64,000 bases of DNA. Origin: Cyanobacteria bacterium REEB67. GTDB lineage: Bacteria > Cyanobacteriota > Vampirovibrionia > Obscuribacterales > Obscuribacteraceae. The stretch lies in NCBI GenBank assembly GCA_018971775.1, contig JAGXAB010000003.1, positions 1-64,000 on the forward strand, given 5' to 3'. How positions within the stretch are numbered: position 1 is the first letter of the stretch; each line of letters starts with the position of its first letter. The translations under genes and the position numbers were made by a program. Positions 61,636-64,000 of this stretch are shown here, piece after piece. The notes below the pieces were generated by a model. The model saw nothing but the letters and a program-made list of their open reading frames with translations, had not been told where the DNA came from and did not search any database.

Positions 61636-62238
61636 ATGGACGCAAGCGAAAGCCAGGTTGTAGTTTCATCTTCTTCCAGAGGTCGCGATGCCGACATCGT
61701 CTCCTGGCAGGCTCTCAGTGAAGAGGCCTATAAGGCTTTTGAAAGGAAACGCTATGTCCAGGCTGAGGAAAGATTTCAAGATGCGCTCAAGCTGGCCGAA
61801 GGTCTGACCACCGCCAAGCACGCCGCTAAAGCCGCCTCGCCGGAGGATCGGCAGGATTTCGAACGTCTGACCAAGAGTTTGAATAACCTGGCTGCTCTCT
61901 ATCATTTGCAGGGTAAGTACGAAATGGCCGAAGCGATGTACGACCGTTGTCTCGATCTCAAGCTCGACCTTTACGGAGATGATCACCTGGAAGTGGCGGT
62001 CAACCTGCACAACCTGGCTGCTTTGCAGTGCGCCAAGTTGCGCTGGGAAAAGGCGGAGATACTCTACACCCGCGCCCTTGAAATCAGAGAAAAACACCTC
62101 GGCAACGAGCATGCTGATTTGATGCCGATTTTGAAAAACTATGCGATCATGCTGCGCAAAATCAAGCGCGACGACGAAGCGCAGGCGATGGAAGAAAGAA
62201 AGAGCCGCATCGAAAGTCTCGTTGCCGCAGCTAAGTAG
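61636..62238 (+). CDS. Kinesin light chain-type TPR protein
   Basis: 200 residues, three to four 42-residue TPR units of the kinesin-light-chain type: RYVQAEERFQDALKLAEGL; LNNLAALYHLQGKYEMAEAMYDRCLDLKLDLYGDDHLEVAVNLHNLAALQCAKLRWEKAEILYTRALEIREKHLGNEHADLMPILKNYAIMLRKIKRDDEA. No signal peptide, so a cytoplasmic scaffold. ATG start with ACAGGTGCTAGGACA upstream. It is divergent from the radical SAM gene and convergent with the sensor-kinase-like gene. Confidence 0.85.
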   Translation: MDASESQVVVSSSSRGRDADIVSWQALSEEAYKAFERKRYVQAEERFQDALKLAEGLTTAKHAAKAASPEDRQDFERLTKSLNNLAALYHLQGKYEMAEAMYDRCLDLKLDLYGDDHLEVAVNLHNLAALQCAKLRWEKAEILYTRALEIREKHLGNEHADLMPILKNYAIMLRKIKRDDEAQAMEERKSRIESLVAAAK

Positions 62239-62273
62239 AGAGCGGAAAAAGGTCTCTATTTATCCGGAGCTGA

Positions 62274-64000
62274 TCAGACGCCGGCGATCGGCAGGGTGAA
62301 GTAAGTAATCGTGCCGCGACCGGCTTCCGATTCGGCCCAGATTTTGCCGCCCAGGCGCTCGACATTGTTGCGGGCCAGGTACATGGCCAGGCGCGAGCCA
62401 TAGGTGTCTTGAGCGTGTCTGCCTTCGATGTAGCCGACGAACATATCGGCGATTTCCTGCTCGGGCAGGGCCGGTCCGGAGCTCGATACGCCGATGCGCA
62501 TCTCCTGACCGCGGGAGAGGCTTTCGACACGCACGCGTCCACCGGCCGAGGTGATCTCGATCATGCGTTCGAGGACCTGTAAGAGGATGCCGGTAATCGC
62601 TTCTTTATTGCCGGAAATATTGGGCAGACCGGTGACTGTCTTGTAATCGAGCATGAGCTGCCGTTCTCTGGCCAGAGGCGTGACCTCTTGCAGGCAGTCT
62701 GCGACCAGTCGCGAAATCGTAATCTGTTCTTTTTGCGGCACCGCCGGTGGTGGTACGAAGCCGCCGTACATCATCAGCAAGTTGTCGACTAGCAAAATCA
62801 ATTGTTGATACTGACCGTGCAGATCGTTCAGGGCCTGACCGGTGGAGGGTGGCACTGGACCGGCGGCGTTGGCCATGATTGCCGACCATCCGCCTTCCGC
62901 TTGCGTCAGCGGCGCGCGGATATTTTCTTGCAGCATATTGATGATTTCCTGCCGCAGGTGAGCGTTCTCACTGCGCAAGGATTTGTCGCGCAAAACCATT
63001 ATGTAGCCCTGGATATTGCTGTCGTCTCCGGAGAGCGGCTGCAGATGCGCCAGGACGTCGACTTTTTTCTCGCCGTTCTTGTGCCAGATTACGCCTTCCG
63101 GATAAAACTGACTGATCAGGGCGTGCGGGTCGCCGCCGTGCTGAGCAAAAGCGTGTCCCTGAGATTGCGAGGTCGGCAGTTCACCGGGTTTGCGGACTAG
63201 GTCGAAGCACATCAGACCGGCGATTTCGCCTTCACTGCCGCCGTACCAGCTGAGGAAGACCGGATTGGCGTGGAGGATGTTGCCGTACTGATCGAGGACG
63301 AGGAAGCCTTCGGTCGAGCTCTGCAAGACTGCGTCCAGTTGCTGTTGGACGATGATTGCCTGGCGCGTCGCCTGGTTCATCTGTCCTTTGTATTCGGCGA
63401 TTTGCTTGGCCTGGTGCGCGATATTGCGGTTGAGCAGATCGGCTTGCTGGTTGGATTGTTCGGCCAGGCTGATTTTTTCTTTGACGCTTTCGGCTTGTTT
63501 GTTGAGCTGGACTTTTAAACTCTGGGTGGTGGAGCGCATCGAGAGCACGGCCGTGTCGATCAGTTCGCCTAAGACAAGCCAGTCGCCGCTCAAGCTCTCG
63601 AGGGGAGGAATGACCGATTTGTTGTTACCGATGTCGCGGGTGCGTTTGATCAAAAAGCGCAGTGGTCCATCCACAGATCCTGTCGCCCAGCTCGTCAGGC
63701 CGAAGCCGACCAGTACACCGACCAGCCCGACCAGACCGCCCAGGGCCGTCGTTTCGAAAACTTTGGAAAATTCGCTCGGTACATCTTTAGCAATCAAAAT
63801 GTAGGCGATTACATCTTCTCTGTCCTGGGCTGTCAGTTGGAAAGTACGCCACCAGGCAAAATCGCGCTCGAAGCCGAGGGTGGGAGCAAAGAAGCGGGCC
63901 AAGCCGTCCAGGCTGAAGTCGATACCGCCTTTGCTTTTCGAGCCGGATTCATCGAGTGCCCATTTCGGTATCGATTTGTCCAGACCGTTATTGTTGAGCG
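62274..64000 (-). CDS. Membrane sensor-kinase-like protein with PAS domain, degenerate catalytic core (partial)
   Basis: The frame stays open to the right edge of the window, so the true start is beyond 64000; the track's TTG at 63902 is not the start. A periplasmic part is followed by a membrane helix (GLVGLVGVLVGFGLTSWA), a HAMP-like stretch, a coiled coil (SLKVQLNKQAESVKEKISLAEQ) and a PAS domain (DAVLQSSTEGFLVLDQYGNILHANPVFLSWYGG). The dimerisation segment reads ENIRAPL where sensor kinases have HELRTPL, so the phospho-His is missing. The ATP domain keeps the general shape but lacks the N-box Asn and D-x-G motif (VSSSGPALPEQE). It is likely a pseudo-kinase. Confidence 0.75.
   Translation of the reverse strand, partial: LNNNGLDKSIPKWALDESGSKSKGGIDFSLDGLARFFAPTLGFERDFAWWRTFQLTAQDREDVIAYILIAKDVPSEFSKVFETTALGGLVGLVGVLVGFGLTSWATGSVDGPLRFLIKRTRDIGNNKSVIPPLESLSGDWLVLGELIDTAVLSMRSTTQSLKVQLNKQAESVKEKISLAEQSNQQADLLNRNIAHQAKQIAEYKGQMNQATRQAIIVQQQLDAVLQSSTEGFLVLDQYGNILHANPVFLSWYGGSEGEIAGLMCFDLVRKPGELPTSQSQGHAFAQHGGDPHALISQFYPEGVIWHKNGEKKVDVLAHLQPLSGDDSNIQGYIMVLRDKSLRSENAHLRQEIINMLQENIRAPLTQAEGGWSAIMANAAGPVPPSTGQALNDLHGQYQQLILLVDNLLMMYGGFVPPPAVPQKEQITISRLVADCLQEVTPLARERQLMLDYKTVTGLPNISGNKEAITGILLQVLERMIEITSAGGRVRVESLSRGQEMRIGVSSSGPALPEQEIADMFVGYIEGRHAQDTYGSRLAMYLARNNVERLGGKIWAESEAGRGTITYFTLPIAGV

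Overview
The window is a dense, single-chromosome-like stretch of a Gram-negative-type bacterium: periplasmic signal peptides, an RND efflux pump, TolC-like protein and frequent GTG/TTG starts. No rRNA, tRNA, CRISPR array, intact transposase or phage gene was seen. The gene mix (DUF2103 protein otherwise typical of the cyanobacterial lineage, DUF4388 protein, kinase with leucine-rich repeats, TadG-like protein, animal-type kynurenine pathway) fits a Melainabacteria/Vampirovibrionia-like heterotroph. This is an inference from gene content, not a proven assignment.

Layout. 0-3.5 kb: a C-terminally short TolC-family gene, a 51-codon beta-helix remnant with a good terminator, and a full beta-helix surface protein. 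3.4-7.4 kb: a TadG-like membrane protein and a Ser/Thr kinase with a periplasmic leucine-rich repeat domain. 7.4-13.3 kb: an RND permease, its adaptor and an aldo/keto reductase, with two near-identical promoter/palindrome elements in front of permease and adaptor. 13.3-16.8 kb: CPBP protease, DUF2103, isochorismatase-like hydrolase and an SDR-DUF2867 protein. 16.8-21.8 kb: a xanthine dehydrogenase operon (small subunit, large subunit, XdhC); its molybdenum cofactor is supplied by the moaD-moaE-moaA-moaCB-moeA operon at 49.4-53.4 kb. 22-30.4 kb: a five-repeat zinc-ribbon protein, a SRPBCC protein, a pair of small SAF-like membrane proteins, a DUF4388/GGDEF-like protein in operon with a PPC-domain protein and a potassium channel, and a TPR protein. 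30.4-35.4 kb: a PfpI-family protein beside a four-gene kynurenine catabolic operon (3-hydroxyanthranilate dioxygenase, ACMS decarboxylase, kynureninase, kynurenine 3-monooxygenase).

35.5-40.9 kb is the accessory and partly decayed part: poorly conserved secreted or low-complexity proteins, a calpain-like secreted protease, a HipA toxin remnant, and truncated signal-peptide genes fused to it. 40.9-49.3 kb holds metabolic singletons (P-loop kinase, dienelactone hydrolase, aldo/keto reductase, slipin, TetR regulator, sorbosone/glucose dehydrogenase). 53.5-64 kb holds an S9 peptidase, a 2Fe-2S thioredoxin-like protein, a 5-oxoprolinase, an SPL-type radical SAM protein, a TPR protein and a sensor-kinase-like protein cut by the window edge.

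Themes worth a second look: four signalling proteins (response regulator, two GGDEF-like proteins, one sensor-kinase-like protein) have lost their signature residues; several genes carry in-frame tandem repeats (12-mers or trinucleotides) in signal peptides or linkers; and the RND operon has a duplicated promoter-operator. I saw no convincing wholly new multi-gene system; the duplicated RND control element, the tandem SAF-like pair and the pseudo-signalling proteins are the strongest candidates.
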